In this document: positions 33,172 through 41,872 of the stretch, piece by piece
How positions within the stretch are numbered: position 1 is the stretch's first letter
Layout of the letters: every line of letters begins with the position of its first letter
NCBI RefSeq assembly: GCF_035994185.1
Contig: NZ_CP108538.1
Coordinates: 1,364,001-1,428,000, forward strand
Length of the DNA: 64,000 nucleotides
Source: Streptomyces sp. NBC_01217
Lineage (GTDB): Bacteria > Actinomycetota > Actinomycetes > Streptomycetales > Streptomycetaceae
Direction of reading: 5' to 3'
Notes under the pieces: generated by a model
What the model saw: the letters and a program-made list of their open reading frames with translations, nothing else
Told to the model about the DNA's origin: nothing
Database searches by the model: none
Made by a program: the position numbers and the translations under genes

Positions 33172-34368
33172 TCAGCGACAACGGCGGGCGTTGAGCCGGG
33201 CGGCCTGGCGCGTCAGGTGGTCGCGCTCGGCGAGGTTGGGTGCCTTGTGGGCCGCCTCGGCGTACAGCCGTGCCGCCGTCCCCAGGTCGCCGTCGCGCTC
33301 GTGGAGGTACGCCGCCACCGCGGTGTGGCGGGGCAGTGAGGCGTCCAGCGCCGCGAGCGCCGCCAGGCCGGAGCGCGGTCCGTCGGCCTCCCCGACGGCG
33401 ACCGCGCGGTTGAGCCGGACGACAGGGCTGTCGGTCAGGCGCGTGAGCTCGTCGTACCACTCGACGATCTGCACCCAGTCGGTCTCCTCGGCGGTGGGCG
33501 CGTCGGCGTGGAGGGCCGCGATGGCGGCCTGGGCCTGGAACTCGCCCAGCCTGTCGCGGGCGAGGGCCGCCTGGAGGATCCCGATGCCCTCGGCGATCAA
33601 CGCAGTGTCCCACCTGCCGCGGTCCTGCTCGGCGAGCGGCACCAGGCTGCCGTCGGACGCGGTCCGGGCGGCACGCCGGGCATGGTGGAGCAGCATGAGG
33701 GCGAGCAGCCCGGCCACCTCGGGGTGGTCGATGCGGGCCGCGAGCTGCCGGGTGAGCCGGATGGCCTCGGCGGCGAGGTCGACGTCACCGGAGTAGCCCT
33801 CGTTGAAGACGAGGTAGAGGACGCGCAGCACGGTGGCGACGTCGCCGGGACGGTCGAAGCGCGCGCCGGAGACGGTGCGCTTGGCCCGGCTGATGCGCTG
33901 CGCCATGGTCGCCTCGGGCACCAGGTAGGCCTCAGCGATCTGGCGGGTGGTCAGCCCGCCGACGGCGCGCAGCGTGAGTGCGACCGCCGATGCCGGGGTC
34001 AGCGACGGGTGGGCGCACAGGAAGTAGAGCTGGAGCGTGTCGTCCACTGCAGGCGTCGGCCCGGGCGCCGGCTCCTCCTCGACGCGGTCCTCACGCCGTC
34101 GGCGGGCGGCGTCGGCGCGGGTCGCGTCGAGGAACTTGCGCCAGGCCACGGTGACCAGCCAGCCCTTGGCATCGCGAATGGGGTCTCCCCTGCCCGAGCG
34201 AAGCCGAGAGCTTGGGGAAGGGTCGGCGGCCCAGACCCGGAGCGCCTCGACCAGAGCGTCCTGCACGGCGTCCTCGGCCGCCGCGAAGTCGGCTCCGCGG
34301 CGGACGAGGACGGTGAGCACGCTCGGCGTGAGGCTCCTGAGCAGGGCCTCGTCCATCGGTGACGTCAC
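33172..34368 (-). CDS. ECF42-type RNA polymerase sigma factor with C-terminal TPR-like extension
   Basis: A 398-residue ECF sigma factor. Region 2 (about 5-90) and region 4 (about 120-185, TLRAVGGLTTRQIAEAYLVP) are followed by a long C-terminal DUF6596/TPR-like part (about 185-395) ending with ARLYAEAAHKAPNLAERDHL. This layout plus a neighbouring YCII/DGPF gene defines group ECF42. The start is the GTG at 34368, which overlaps the upstream stop (GTGA). An insertion of about 15 residues (DPSPSSRLRSGRGDP) in the region-2 to region-4 linker is encoded by a Streptomyces palindromic repeat at 34180-34221. The signal sensed by ECF42 members is not well defined. Confidence 0.9.
   Translation of the reverse strand: MTSPMDEALLRSLTPSVLTVLVRRGADFAAAEDAVQDALVEALRVWAADPSPSSRLRSGRGDPIRDAKGWLVTVAWRKFLDATRADAARRRREDRVEEEPAPGPTPAVDDTLQLYFLCAHPSLTPASAVALTLRAVGGLTTRQIAEAYLVPEATMAQRISRAKRTVSGARFDRPGDVATVLRVLYLVFNEGYSGDVDLAAEAIRLTRQLAARIDHPEVAGLLALMLLHHARRAARTASDGSLVPLAEQDRGRWDTALIAEGIGILQAALARDRLGEFQAQAAIAALHADAPTAEETDWVQIVEWYDELTRLTDSPVVRLNRAVAVGEADGPRSGLAALAALDASLPRHTAVAAYLHERDGDLGTAARLYAEAAHKAPNLAERDHLTRQAARLNARRCR
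34180..34221. repeat. Streptomyces-type short palindromic repeat inserted in the sigma gene
   Basis: The stretch holds GGGGTCTCCCC, GAGCGAAGCCGAGAGC and CTTGGGGAAG. On the minus strand it reads like the well-known intergenic element with a CTCTCGGCTTCGCTC core. Here it lies in frame within coding sequence. Confidence 0.75.
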
Positions 34369-34772
34369 TCCGTGATGGTGGGCGGCGCGGCCAGGAACGG
34401 GCGCACCTCCAGCCACTCGTGGATCGGCTTGCCGCCCGCCCCAGGGGCGGCCGACAGCTCCCCGGCCAGCTCGACGGCGCGCTCGTAGCTGTCGACGTCA
34501 ATGATCATCCAGCCGGCGATGAGGTCCTTGGTCTCCGCGAACGGTCCGTCGGTGACCGGCGGCCGCCCCTCACCGTCGTAGCGGACCCACGCTCCCTCGG
34601 GGGCGAGCGCCTGACCGTCGACGAACTCTCCAGTCTTCTCCAGCCGGGCCGCGAAGTCGTTCATGTACTGCACATGCGCCGAGATCTCCTCCGGGCTCCA
34701 CTGGTCCATCGGCACGTCGTTGACCGAAGCCGGGGCGCCTCGGTAGTGCTTCAGCAGCAGGTACTTGGCCAT
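34365..34772 (-). CDS. YCII/DGPF-domain protein, ECF42 partner
   Basis: A 135-residue YCII-related (DGPF) protein with the eponymous motif in VTDGPFAETKDLIAGWMII (about 73-91). It is the first gene of a two-gene operon with the ECF42 sigma factor and overlaps it by 4 bp. In other bacteria ECF42 sigma factors activate DGPF genes; the biochemical role of DGPF proteins is not known. The ATG at 34772 has AGGAGAACC upstream. Confidence 0.9.
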   Translation of the reverse strand: MAKYLLLKHYRGAPASVNDVPMDQWSPEEISAHVQYMNDFAARLEKTGEFVDGQALAPEGAWVRYDGEGRPPVTDGPFAETKDLIAGWMIIDVDSYERAVELAGELSAAPGAGGKPIHEWLEVRPFLAAPPTITE

Positions 34773-34902
34773 CGTGGTTCTCCTCGGTGCTCGTACGACC
34801 CATTGTGGTCGCGTTCACCCCTGGGACGGAGCCGGACGCGGGTTCTCGACATCGCCGTCCGATTTTTTTTGGGCTTTCGTGGATGAGCCTGGGTGAGCCG
34901 TC

Positions 34903-35211
34903 TCACGGTGTCCGGTCCCGGAAGGGACGCAGGTCCCGGCCGGGGCCGCCGGCCTGGATGTTGAACCGGTAGCGGCCCAGGAAGTTGATACGCCGGTCCT
35001 TGAGCGGATAGAGCCGGGCGCCGTCCTCGTCCTTGATCTCGTGGTCTTCGGCGTGCAGCTGAGCGACGGCGGCGTCGAGGTGGCGGGTGTTCCACAGAAC
35101 CACGGCGTTGAGCACGAGGCCCAGGCTGGCCGGCCGGTCGTCCTGGCCCTCGCGATACGCCTGCCGGATCCGGCCCCGGCGGCAGTACCCCAGAGAAGGG
35201 GTGCTCGGCAA
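34903..35211 (-). pseudogene. Tn3-family transposase, C-terminal fragment
   Basis: About 100 codons match the extreme C-terminus of Tn3-type transposases: RRGRIRQAYREGQDDRPASL, LVLNAVVLWNTRHLDAAVAQ, and the LYPLKDRRINFLGRY tail. More than 850 residues are missing and no terminal repeat is apparent. With the IS5 and FemX fragments it marks an old integration and deletion zone beside purB. Confidence 0.82.
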
Positions 35212-35414
35212 AACGGGCCCGCTCTGCGCTCGGGCTACGGTCCTGCATGGGCTCGGCTCCCTGGATCAGGAGGCTTTCGTCTCACACGTGTCTCACACGC
35301 TGTGTGTGGGACGGTGAGTCCAGGAGCCTGGGGCCTGGAGCCTGGACCTTATAGACCTTATGGACTTTGTGGGCGCTAACGGGCCGCTGAAGACGACAGG
35401 TAAGCTCTGGACAC
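35212..35414 (+). promoter_or_regulatory. purB upstream region with short tandem repeats
   Basis: Three tandem 7-mers (AGCCTGG, GGCCTGG, AGCCTGG; 35325-35345) are followed by a direct repeat GACCTTAT (35345-35352, 35354-35361). The promoter of purB should lie here, but I cannot assign a -10/-35 with confidence. No gene is visible. Confidence 0.4.
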
Positions 35415-36857
35415 GTGACTGCTGTGTCTGCGAAGCCTCGCATCCCCAATGTCCTGGCCGGCCGCTACGCCTCTACGGAGCTGGCCGTCCTCTGGTCCCC
35501 CGAGCAGAAGGTGAAGCTGGAACGCCAGCTGTGGCTGGCGGTGCTGCGCGCTCAGAAGGATCTCGGGATCGAGGTGCCGGATGCCGCCCTCGCCGATTAC
35601 GAACGCGTCGTCGACCAGGTCGACCTGGCCTCCATCGCCGAGCGCGAGAAGGTCACCCGCCACGACGTCAAGGCCCGGATCGAGGAGTTCAACGCCCTCG
35701 CCGGCCATGAGCAGGTCCACAAGGGCATGACCTCCCGGGACCTCACCGAGAACGTCGAGCAGCTGCAGATCCGGCTCTCCCTGGAGCTCATGCGCGACCG
35801 TACGGTGGCAGTCCTGGCCCGGCTGGGCAAGCTGGCGGGCGAGTACCGCGAGCTGGTCATGGCCGGCCGGTCCCACAACGTCGCCGCGCAGGCGACCACG
35901 CTCGGCAAGCGTTTCGCGACCGCGGCGGACGAGCTCCTGGTGGCGTACGGACGTCTTGAGGACCTGCTGGGCCGCTACCCGCTGCGGGGCATCAAGGGGC
36001 CCGTGGGTACCGCCCAGGACATGCTCGACCTGCTGGGCGGCGACGCCGGAAAGCTGGCCGACCTCGAGCAGCGCATCGCCGGGCACCTCGGTTTCGCACA
36101 CGCCTTCACGTCCGTCGGCCAGGTCTACCCTCGCTCGCTCGACTACGACGTGGTGACGGCACTGGTACAGCTGGCCGCGGCGCCTTCGTCGGTCGCGAAG
36201 ACGATCCGGCTGATGGCCGGGCACGAGCTGGTGACCGAGGGCTTCAAGCCGGGCCAGGTCGGCTCGTCCGCGATGCCGCACAAGATGAACACCCGCTCCT
36301 GCGAGCGCGTCAACGGCCTGATGGTGATCCTGCGCGGCTACGCGTCGATGACCGGCGAACTGGCGGGCGACCAATGGAACGAGGGCGACGTCTCCTGCTC
36401 CGTGGTCCGCCGCGTGGCGCTCCCCGACGCGTTCTTCGCATTCGACGGTCTGATGGAGACCTTCCTGACGGTGCTCGACGAGTTCGGGGCGTTCCCGGCC
36501 GTCGTCGCCCGTGAGCTGGACCGCTACCTGCCGTTCCTCGCCACGACCAAGGTCCTGATGGGTGCTGTGCGTGCCGGGGTCGGCCGTGAGGTCGCCCACG
36601 AGGCGATCAAGGAGAACGCCGTCGCCTCGGCCCTGGCCATGCGCGAACAGGGCGCCGAGCGCAACGAACTGCTCGACAAGCTGGCCGCCGACGAGCGCAT
36701 CCCGCTGGACCGCGCGCAGCTGGACGCCCTGATGGCCGACAAGCTCTCCTTCACGGGAGCGGCCGGCGACCAGGTCACCGCGCTGATCTCCCGTATCGAG
36801 GAGATCAGCAAGCAGCACCCCGACGCCGCCGGATACACGCCCGGCTCCATCCTCTGA
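35415..36857 (+). CDS. purB: Adenylosuccinate lyase
   Basis: A 480-residue fumarase/aspartase-superfamily enzyme that releases fumarate from SAICAR and from adenylosuccinate in purine synthesis. The signature loop GSSAMPHKMN with its catalytic Ser is at about residues 285-294, and HKGMTSRDLTENVEQ (about 100-114) is the family's second conserved region. The start is a GTG at 35415 with only a weak upstream AGGTAAG. The mug gene follows after 19 bp and is probably in the same transcript. Confidence 0.95.
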   Translation: MTAVSAKPRIPNVLAGRYASTELAVLWSPEQKVKLERQLWLAVLRAQKDLGIEVPDAALADYERVVDQVDLASIAEREKVTRHDVKARIEEFNALAGHEQVHKGMTSRDLTENVEQLQIRLSLELMRDRTVAVLARLGKLAGEYRELVMAGRSHNVAAQATTLGKRFATAADELLVAYGRLEDLLGRYPLRGIKGPVGTAQDMLDLLGGDAGKLADLEQRIAGHLGFAHAFTSVGQVYPRSLDYDVVTALVQLAAAPSSVAKTIRLMAGHELVTEGFKPGQVGSSAMPHKMNTRSCERVNGLMVILRGYASMTGELAGDQWNEGDVSCSVVRRVALPDAFFAFDGLMETFLTVLDEFGAFPAVVARELDRYLPFLATTKVLMGAVRAGVGREVAHEAIKENAVASALAMREQGAERNELLDKLAADERIPLDRAQLDALMADKLSFTGAAGDQVTALISRIEEISKQHPDAAGYTPGSIL

Positions 36858-36876
36858 CGGCCACCACCACAACCCG

Positions 36877-37440
36877 ATGACACCCGAAGAGCTCCAGGCC
36901 GCCCGCGACCGCACCGTTCCCGATGTGGTCGCGGGCGGCCTGCGTGTGCTGTTCTGCGGAATCAACCCGAGCCTGATGACAGGGGCGACGGGTCATCACT
37001 TCGCCCACCCCGGCAACCGCTTCTGGCCGGTACTCCACCGGTCCGGATTCACTCCTCGGCAGCTGAAGCCGGCAGACCAGACCGAACTGCTGCGATACGG
37101 CCTGGGCATCACCAACGTGGTCGCCCGGGCCACCGCACGTGCGGACGAACTCTCCGCCGAGGAGTTCCGCGAGGGCGGACAGATCCTGGCAGCCAAGGTC
37201 GAGGAGCTGCGACCGCGATGGCTGGCCGTCGTCTGGGTCACCGCGTACCGCACGGCCTTCGGTAGACGAACTGCCCGGATCGGTCCTCAGGACCACACCA
37301 TCGGCAGCACCCGCGTCTGGGCCCTGCCCAACCCCAGCGGCCTGAACGCCCACTGGACCGCCCAGACAATGGCGGAGGAGTACGGCCGCCTCCGCGCCTC
37401 CGCCGAATGCGACGACTTCAGCCTCTCCGAGTGCCTCTGA
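36877..37440 (+). CDS. mug: G/U mismatch-specific DNA glycosylase
   Basis: A 187-residue Mug/TDG-family uracil-DNA glycosylase that excises U or T, and ethenocytosine, opposite G. The catalytic-site motif is LFCGINPSLMTGATGHHFAH (about 25-44; the Asn of GINP positions the attacking water), and the DNA-intercalation motif appears as NPSGLNAHWT (about 150-159). The ATG at 36877 lies 19 bp after purB on the same strand. Confidence 0.9.
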   Translation: MTPEELQAARDRTVPDVVAGGLRVLFCGINPSLMTGATGHHFAHPGNRFWPVLHRSGFTPRQLKPADQTELLRYGLGITNVVARATARADELSAEEFREGGQILAAKVEELRPRWLAVVWVTAYRTAFGRRTARIGPQDHTIGSTRVWALPNPSGLNAHWTAQTMAEEYGRLRASAECDDFSLSECL

Positions 37441-37590
37441 CGCTTCGGCGCTTTCACCTCAACTCGACGCCGATGGGCGGCGGTCGCCTGCCCCATCGCA
37501 ACCAGCTGGTGTCCGGGCCAGCCGCTGCAGACGGCTGGTGGATCCTGCCTTCGTCACGGATATCCCGTCGCATCGCAGCAACCCGCAGCC

Positions 37591-37611
37591 CTCGCCCCTC
37601 GCCCCTCGCCC
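37591..37611 (+). repeat. Three tandem CTCGCCC heptamers
   Basis: CTCGCCC is repeated three times in the gap between the convergent mug and hypothetical genes. No function is apparent. Confidence 0.6.
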
Positions 37612-37618
37612 CTGCACG

Positions 37619-38056
37619 TTATGGCGGATCAATCTCCGTCACCACAACGCTCAGCTCACAACCGGGACCTTCCTCCTCCAGGTAGAGCCCCATGGCGACC
37701 CACCGGCCCCCGATCCGCCAGAGCTGGAGATACTCGCAGCCCGCAATCGTCTCGGCCCACGCCTCCGGAATCTCCTCACCGGCCATCATCCGCTCCTGCA
37801 CACTCCACAGACTGATCGTCTGCGGCTCGCCCCAGCGGCCGGTGAGCAGCGTCAGCAACGTGTCATGCTCCGCGAGGCACTGGGCCCGGTGTTCCAGTCG
37901 CGCCGCCTCGTCGTCGTCCCAGTGGTCGATGTCCGCATGCAAGGACGCTGTGTGATAGCCGGGCCCGCTGACTCCCGAGCCTGACCGGATGCGCTCCGCG
38001 GGGAAGTCCCGGGTGCGCATCCCGTCGATGAGGCGGAGGTGATGTGCGGTGGTCAT
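37619..38056 (-). CDS. Hypothetical protein, 145 residues
   Basis: A soluble, acidic protein that I do not recognise. It starts with TTAHHLRLIDGMRTRDFPAE and has a conserved-looking middle (SLWSVQERMMAGEEIPEAW) and a predicted C-terminal beta hairpin (RWVAMGLYLEEEG, ELSVVVTEID). There is no signal peptide or transmembrane segment. Codon usage is typical of the chromosome, which supports a real gene. It lies between mug (convergent) and the ABC exporter genes (same strand, 101 bp downstream). Confidence 0.72.
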   Translation of the reverse strand: MTTAHHLRLIDGMRTRDFPAERIRSGSGVSGPGYHTASLHADIDHWDDDEAARLEHRAQCLAEHDTLLTLLTGRWGEPQTISLWSVQERMMAGEEIPEAWAETIAGCEYLQLWRIGGRWVAMGLYLEEEGPGCELSVVVTEIDPP

Positions 38057-38157
38057 GCCGCTAGTAAACCGTCCAGCACTGACAAGCCGCCCTGCGTCAT
38101 GAGGTTTGAGGGGCTTTCAGCCAGCTTGCCCCGTCCTTGAGGACGTCGCATCCGGGG

Positions 38158-38895
38158 CTATGCGTCCCGGTGCCGGATCGCCCACCAGCCGGCCAGCAGG
38201 GCGGCTACTGCCCAGGCCGCTGTCACCGCGAGTCCGCCCCACGGTCCGAGACTGCCTTCGGGGTTCTGGTGGAGCACCAACTGTCCCGCCCGGTCGGGCA
38301 GATACTGTGCGGCACCACCTGCGACATCGCCGACCACGAAGGAGACGATGAGTACGAACGGAAGGAGCAGGCTGAGCACGGCCACGGCGCTTCGGAGCAG
38401 TACCGTCAATCCGGCCGCGAACAGGGCCATCAAGGCCAGATATAGCCCTCCGCCGAAGGCCGCCCGCAGGGCCCCCGGCTCCCCCAGGTCCATGGCGTAC
38501 TTCCCCATGAACATCTGCCCCATCAGGAAGGCGCCGAAGCTGGCGGCGAGGCCGACGACGAGAGCCAACGCACCGACGAGCGTCAGCTTGGCCACGTAGA
38601 AGCGATTGCGGCGCGGCACGGCGGCGATCGATATCCGCTGGGCGCCGTTGAGGTATTCGGAGGAGATCGCGGTCGCCCCGAAGCCGATGGCCGCGATCTG
38701 GCCGAAGTTCAATGCGTAGAAGGCATTGAAGAGCAGCTCGGCGTCCGCGTTGTCCGCCTCGGCCTGGCCGACGGTAGCGGATGTGAGCACCGTGACGGCA
38801 AGCGTCACAAGAAGGACGGCTATCAGGGATCCGATGACGGACCGCACCGATCTGATCTTGATCCACTCGGAGTGCAGCAGTGCTGTGGTCGACAT
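38158..38895 (-). CDS. ABC-2 type transporter permease
   Basis: A 245-residue membrane protein with six predicted helices (for example SLIAVLLVTLAVTVL near the N-terminus and LSLLLPFVLIVSFVVG in the fourth-fifth region). It lacks a nucleotide-binding domain and is the partner of the ATPase encoded immediately upstream, with a 2-bp gap. Substrate unknown; a drug- or peptide-export role is likely because a two-component system is divergently encoded. Confidence 0.87.
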   Translation of the reverse strand: MSTTALLHSEWIKIRSVRSVIGSLIAVLLVTLAVTVLTSATVGQAEADNADAELLFNAFYALNFGQIAAIGFGATAISSEYLNGAQRISIAAVPRRNRFYVAKLTLVGALALVVGLAASFGAFLMGQMFMGKYAMDLGEPGALRAAFGGGLYLALMALFAAGLTVLLRSAVAVLSLLLPFVLIVSFVVGDVAGGAAQYLPDRAGQLVLHQNPEGSLGPWGGLAVTAAWAVAALLAGWWAIRHRDA

Positions 38896-38897
38896 GG

Positions 38898-39836
38898 TCA
38901 GGCCTCCTGACGCTTGGTGGACGAGGTCGCTGCCGACGCGAATTCCGTGGAGTCGGCGGTGAGGTCGAGATACGCCTGTTCCAACGTCGTCTGTTCGTCG
39001 ATGAGTTCAAGGACGGAAATGCCTTCGGCGGCTGCTATGGCACCGACCTCCCCCGCTTTCGCGCCGTCGATCGACCAGCGCCCGTCGTCGCCCTGCACGG
39101 GCTCAAATCCCTTACGGACCAGAGCACCGCGCAGCCGAGCGGGGTCGGTTGAGCGGACTCTTGCCCGGGGTCGACTGCGGGAGTCCAGGAATTCCTGCAT
39201 GGACATGTCGGCGAGGAGCCGGCCCCGGCCGAGGACCACCAGGTGGTCCGCGAAAGACGATGTCTCGTTCATCAGATGGCTGGAGACCAGGACCGTGCGG
39301 CCCTCTCGGGCGAGCCTCTTCATCAGCTCCCGGATCCAGATGATGCCCTCCGGATCCAGCCCGTTCGACGGTTCGTCCAGCATGACGACCGCCGGGTCGC
39401 CGAGCAGGGCGGCCGCTATGCCCAGCCTCTGTCGCATGCCGAGTGAGAACGTCTTGATGCGCGTTCCACCGACCTCGCCGAGGCCTGCGTCCTCAAGGAC
39501 TTTCTCCACTCTGCTTGCACCCATGCCGTTGCTGACCGCGAGGGCCAGCAAGTGGTCGCGCGCGGTACGCGAGCCGTGGGCGGCCTGGGCGTCGAGCAGG
39601 GCGCCCACCCGGCGCAGCGGTTCGTCGAGCGCGGCATAGGACTGCCCGCCGATCGTGGCTGTCCCGCCGGTGGGCCGGTCCAGGCCGAGAACGAGGCGCA
39701 TGGTGGTGGACTTGCCCGCGCCGTTGGGGCCGAGGAAGCCGGTGACGCGGCCGGGTCTCACGCTGAACGTAAGGCTGTCCACGGCGCGGGTCGTGCCGTA
39801 ATCCTTGGTCAGCTCTTGGACATCGATGCTGGTCAT
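38898..39836 (-). CDS. ABC transporter ATP-binding protein (DrrA/CcmA-like)
   Basis: A 312-residue ATPase. Walker A is GPNGAGKST, the signature motif is SLGMRQRLGIAAAL and Walker B is VVMLDEPSNGLDPEG; the C-terminal region of about 90 residues is typical of DrrA-like exporters. The frame is open further upstream, but the ATG at 39836 gives the family start MTSIDVQELTKDYG. It forms an operon with the permease and is divergent from a histidine kinase over a 108-bp region with two palindromes, so the neighbouring response regulator probably controls it. Confidence 0.92.
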   Translation of the reverse strand: MTSIDVQELTKDYGTTRAVDSLTFSVRPGRVTGFLGPNGAGKSTTMRLVLGLDRPTGGTATIGGQSYAALDEPLRRVGALLDAQAAHGSRTARDHLLALAVSNGMGASRVEKVLEDAGLGEVGGTRIKTFSLGMRQRLGIAAALLGDPAVVMLDEPSNGLDPEGIIWIRELMKRLAREGRTVLVSSHLMNETSSFADHLVVLGRGRLLADMSMQEFLDSRSRPRARVRSTDPARLRGALVRKGFEPVQGDDGRWSIDGAKAGEVGAIAAAEGISVLELIDEQTTLEQAYLDLTADSTEFASAATSSTKRQEA

Positions 39837-39870
39837 GTCCCCAGCCTCGCGGTCGCACCCGGTGCCTGGC

Positions 39871-39910
39871 CTCCCCCGGAGGTGGGGATCATCTCCCCCG
39901 GTCGGGGGAG
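39871..39910. promoter_or_regulatory. Two tandem palindromes in the ABC / two-component divergent promoter
   Basis: CTCCCCCGGTCGGGGGAG (39893-39910) is a perfect 18-bp palindrome, and CTCCCCCGGAGGTGGGGA (39871-39888) is an imperfect copy whose centre is 22 bp away. The location between the divergent starts at 39836 and 39945 makes them likely operators for the NarL-type regulator. Confidence 0.65.
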
Positions 39911-39944
39911 CCGCTGGGCACACGTGGGCTGACACGATGGCGGC

Positions 39945-41117
39945 ATGTTCCGCTATCTCCGCCGATTGGCCACCTCTGCCACCTACACCCGATGGCTGCA
40001 TCTCCTCATCCCCGGAGCGGTCTGCAGCGTGTGGCTGTTCATCTCCATGGACACGCCGTGGTTGCTCGCGCTCTTCGCCGTGCCGGTGGGGTTGTTGCCC
40101 GGTATGCGACTGGCTGAGGGTGTTCAGGCACAGCTCCTGCTCACGCCCGCGGAGCGGGGCAGGTCCGGCGCTGCGATCTCCACAACAGCCGCCGCCACCT
40201 GGGCGGATCGCTGGCGAACGGTGTTGTGGCTGGAGATACGGCTGCTGCTCGCCCTCGTCATATGGTTCGCGACGGTGTGGCTGCCCGCGACGGCGGTTGG
40301 CCTCGTCCTCGCCGCAACGGACGTTGGTCCAAGCAATGAATGGCTGGTCCGCGGGGTGGAGCCGCACTGGTGGTACGCACTCCTCGCGCCTTTGCCCATC
40401 CTCGTGCTGCTGGCCGTTGTCGTCGCGAGCGGCGAGCTGATCACAGCGGCCGCCCGTGGGCTTCTCGGCCCTTCACCGGTGCAGCGGTTGACCGTTCTGG
40501 AGGAGAGGACCGAGCAGTTGCTGGAACGCAATCGCATAGCGCGGGAGCTGCATGACTCCATCGGGCACGCGTTGACGGTCGCGGTCGTGCAGGCAGGTGC
40601 GGCCCGGGCGGCCCACGATCCGGAGTTCACCGAGCGGGCACTCGCAGCGATCGAGGAGACCGGCCGGGACGCGCTCGATGATCTGGAGCGGGTGCTCCGT
40701 GTGCTGCGCGAGTCGGGAACGCCAGTGGGGCAGCAGCCGACGCTCGCGGAGGCGGACCGGCTCCTGGATTCCGCGCGTGGTTCGGGGGCGAGGATCGACG
40801 CGGACGTGTCCGGTCCGCTGGAGCAGGTTCCCGGGGCGGTCTCCCGCGAGGGGTATCGCATCCTTCAGGAGTCACTCACCAATGTGCTCCGTCACTCAGG
40901 GGCGGTTCCCGTCCGGGTACGAATCAGCGTCGCGAAGGGTCGCCTGGAGTTGGAGGTGGCCAACCCGCTCACCGATTCGATGGGCACGCGGGGTGGTGGG
41001 AGCGGTCTGCGAGGCATCCGTGAGCGGGCCGCGCTGCTGGGTGGAAAGGCCAAGACGGGTCCGGACGACGGCGAATGGAGGGTGCACGCCAGCCTTCCAT
41101 TGAACGGCCTAGGCTGA
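39945..41117 (+). CDS. Sensor histidine kinase, HisKA_3/DesK-like
   Basis: A 390-residue membrane histidine kinase. Four hydrophobic segments occupy about 1-170, followed by a HisKA_3 domain with the phospho-His in ERNIRARELHD-like sequence (IARELHDSIGHALTVAVVQA) and a HATPase_c domain (about 285-385, GSGLRGIRERAALLGGKA). With no large sensor domain it belongs to the intramembrane-sensing type often coupled to ABC exporters. The response regulator gene follows 4 bp after its stop. Confidence 0.9.
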   Translation: MFRYLRRLATSATYTRWLHLLIPGAVCSVWLFISMDTPWLLALFAVPVGLLPGMRLAEGVQAQLLLTPAERGRSGAAISTTAAATWADRWRTVLWLEIRLLLALVIWFATVWLPATAVGLVLAATDVGPSNEWLVRGVEPHWWYALLAPLPILVLLAVVVASGELITAAARGLLGPSPVQRLTVLEERTEQLLERNRIARELHDSIGHALTVAVVQAGAARAAHDPEFTERALAAIEETGRDALDDLERVLRVLRESGTPVGQQPTLAEADRLLDSARGSGARIDADVSGPLEQVPGAVSREGYRILQESLTNVLRHSGAVPVRVRISVAKGRLELEVANPLTDSMGTRGGGSGLRGIRERAALLGGKAKTGPDDGEWRVHASLPLNGLG

Positions 41118-41121
41118 CCCG

Positions 41122-41772
41122 ATGCCGGTTACCGTGCTTCTGGTCGATGACGAACCTCTCGTCCGCGCGGGGCTGCGCGCGGTTCTTGAGGCGCAGCCCG
41201 ATATCGAGGTGGTGGGTGAGGCGGGTGACGGCGCCGCGGTGATTCCATTGCTGCGTCAGTTGCGCCCCGATGTGGTGGCCATGGATGTCAGGATGCCACT
41301 GATGGACGGCATCGAGGCGACACGGGTGGTGCTGCGGACCGTGCCGGAGCCACCGAAGATCCTGGTGGTCACCACGTTCGAGAACGACGAGTACGTGTAC
41401 GAGGCGTTGCGCGCCGGAGCGGACGGTTTTCTCCTCAAGCGTGCTCGGCCCGCCGAGATCGTGCATGCGGTGCGCCTGGTCGCAGAGGGCGAGTCGCTGC
41501 TGTTCCCGGCGGCGGTCCGGCAGCTCGCTGCCGAGTACGGCACGAGCAAGGCGCGGGCGGCGATGGAGCGGGCATCACTGACGGAGCGGGAGGCCGCGGT
41601 CCTCCGGCTGATGGCCCGTGGCCTGTCGAACGCGGAGATCGCCGCCAAGCTCGTGGTCGGCGTCGAGACGGTGAAGACCCATGTCAGCGCCGTATTGGCC
41701 AAGTTGGGTGCGAGGGACCGTACCCAGGCGGTGATCGCAGCGTACGAGTCCGGATTCGTCTCGCCGAGCTGA
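41122..41772 (+). CDS. NarL/LuxR-family response regulator
   Basis: A 216-residue regulator: receiver domain with Asp54-type acceptor (VVAMDVRMPLMDGIEA) and the late Lys in GFLLKRARPAEIV, and a C-terminal LuxR HTH (LTEREAAVLRLMARGLSNAE, then VGVETVKTHVSAVLAKLGA). It is co-transcribed with the kinase and is probably the regulator of the divergent ABC exporter. Confidence 0.93.
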   Translation: MPVTVLLVDDEPLVRAGLRAVLEAQPDIEVVGEAGDGAAVIPLLRQLRPDVVAMDVRMPLMDGIEATRVVLRTVPEPPKILVVTTFENDEYVYEALRAGADGFLLKRARPAEIVHAVRLVAEGESLLFPAAVRQLAAEYGTSKARAAMERASLTEREAAVLRLMARGLSNAEIAAKLVVGVETVKTHVSAVLAKLGARDRTQAVIAAYESGFVSPS

Positions 41773-41872
41773 TGGCCCAGACCGCCGGTTGCCCTTTTCG
41801 ACACCTGGTCGCCCTGTACCCGGGCAACGAGTACCATCCGCCTGACATGCGCACGAGCTGGGAGGACACACC

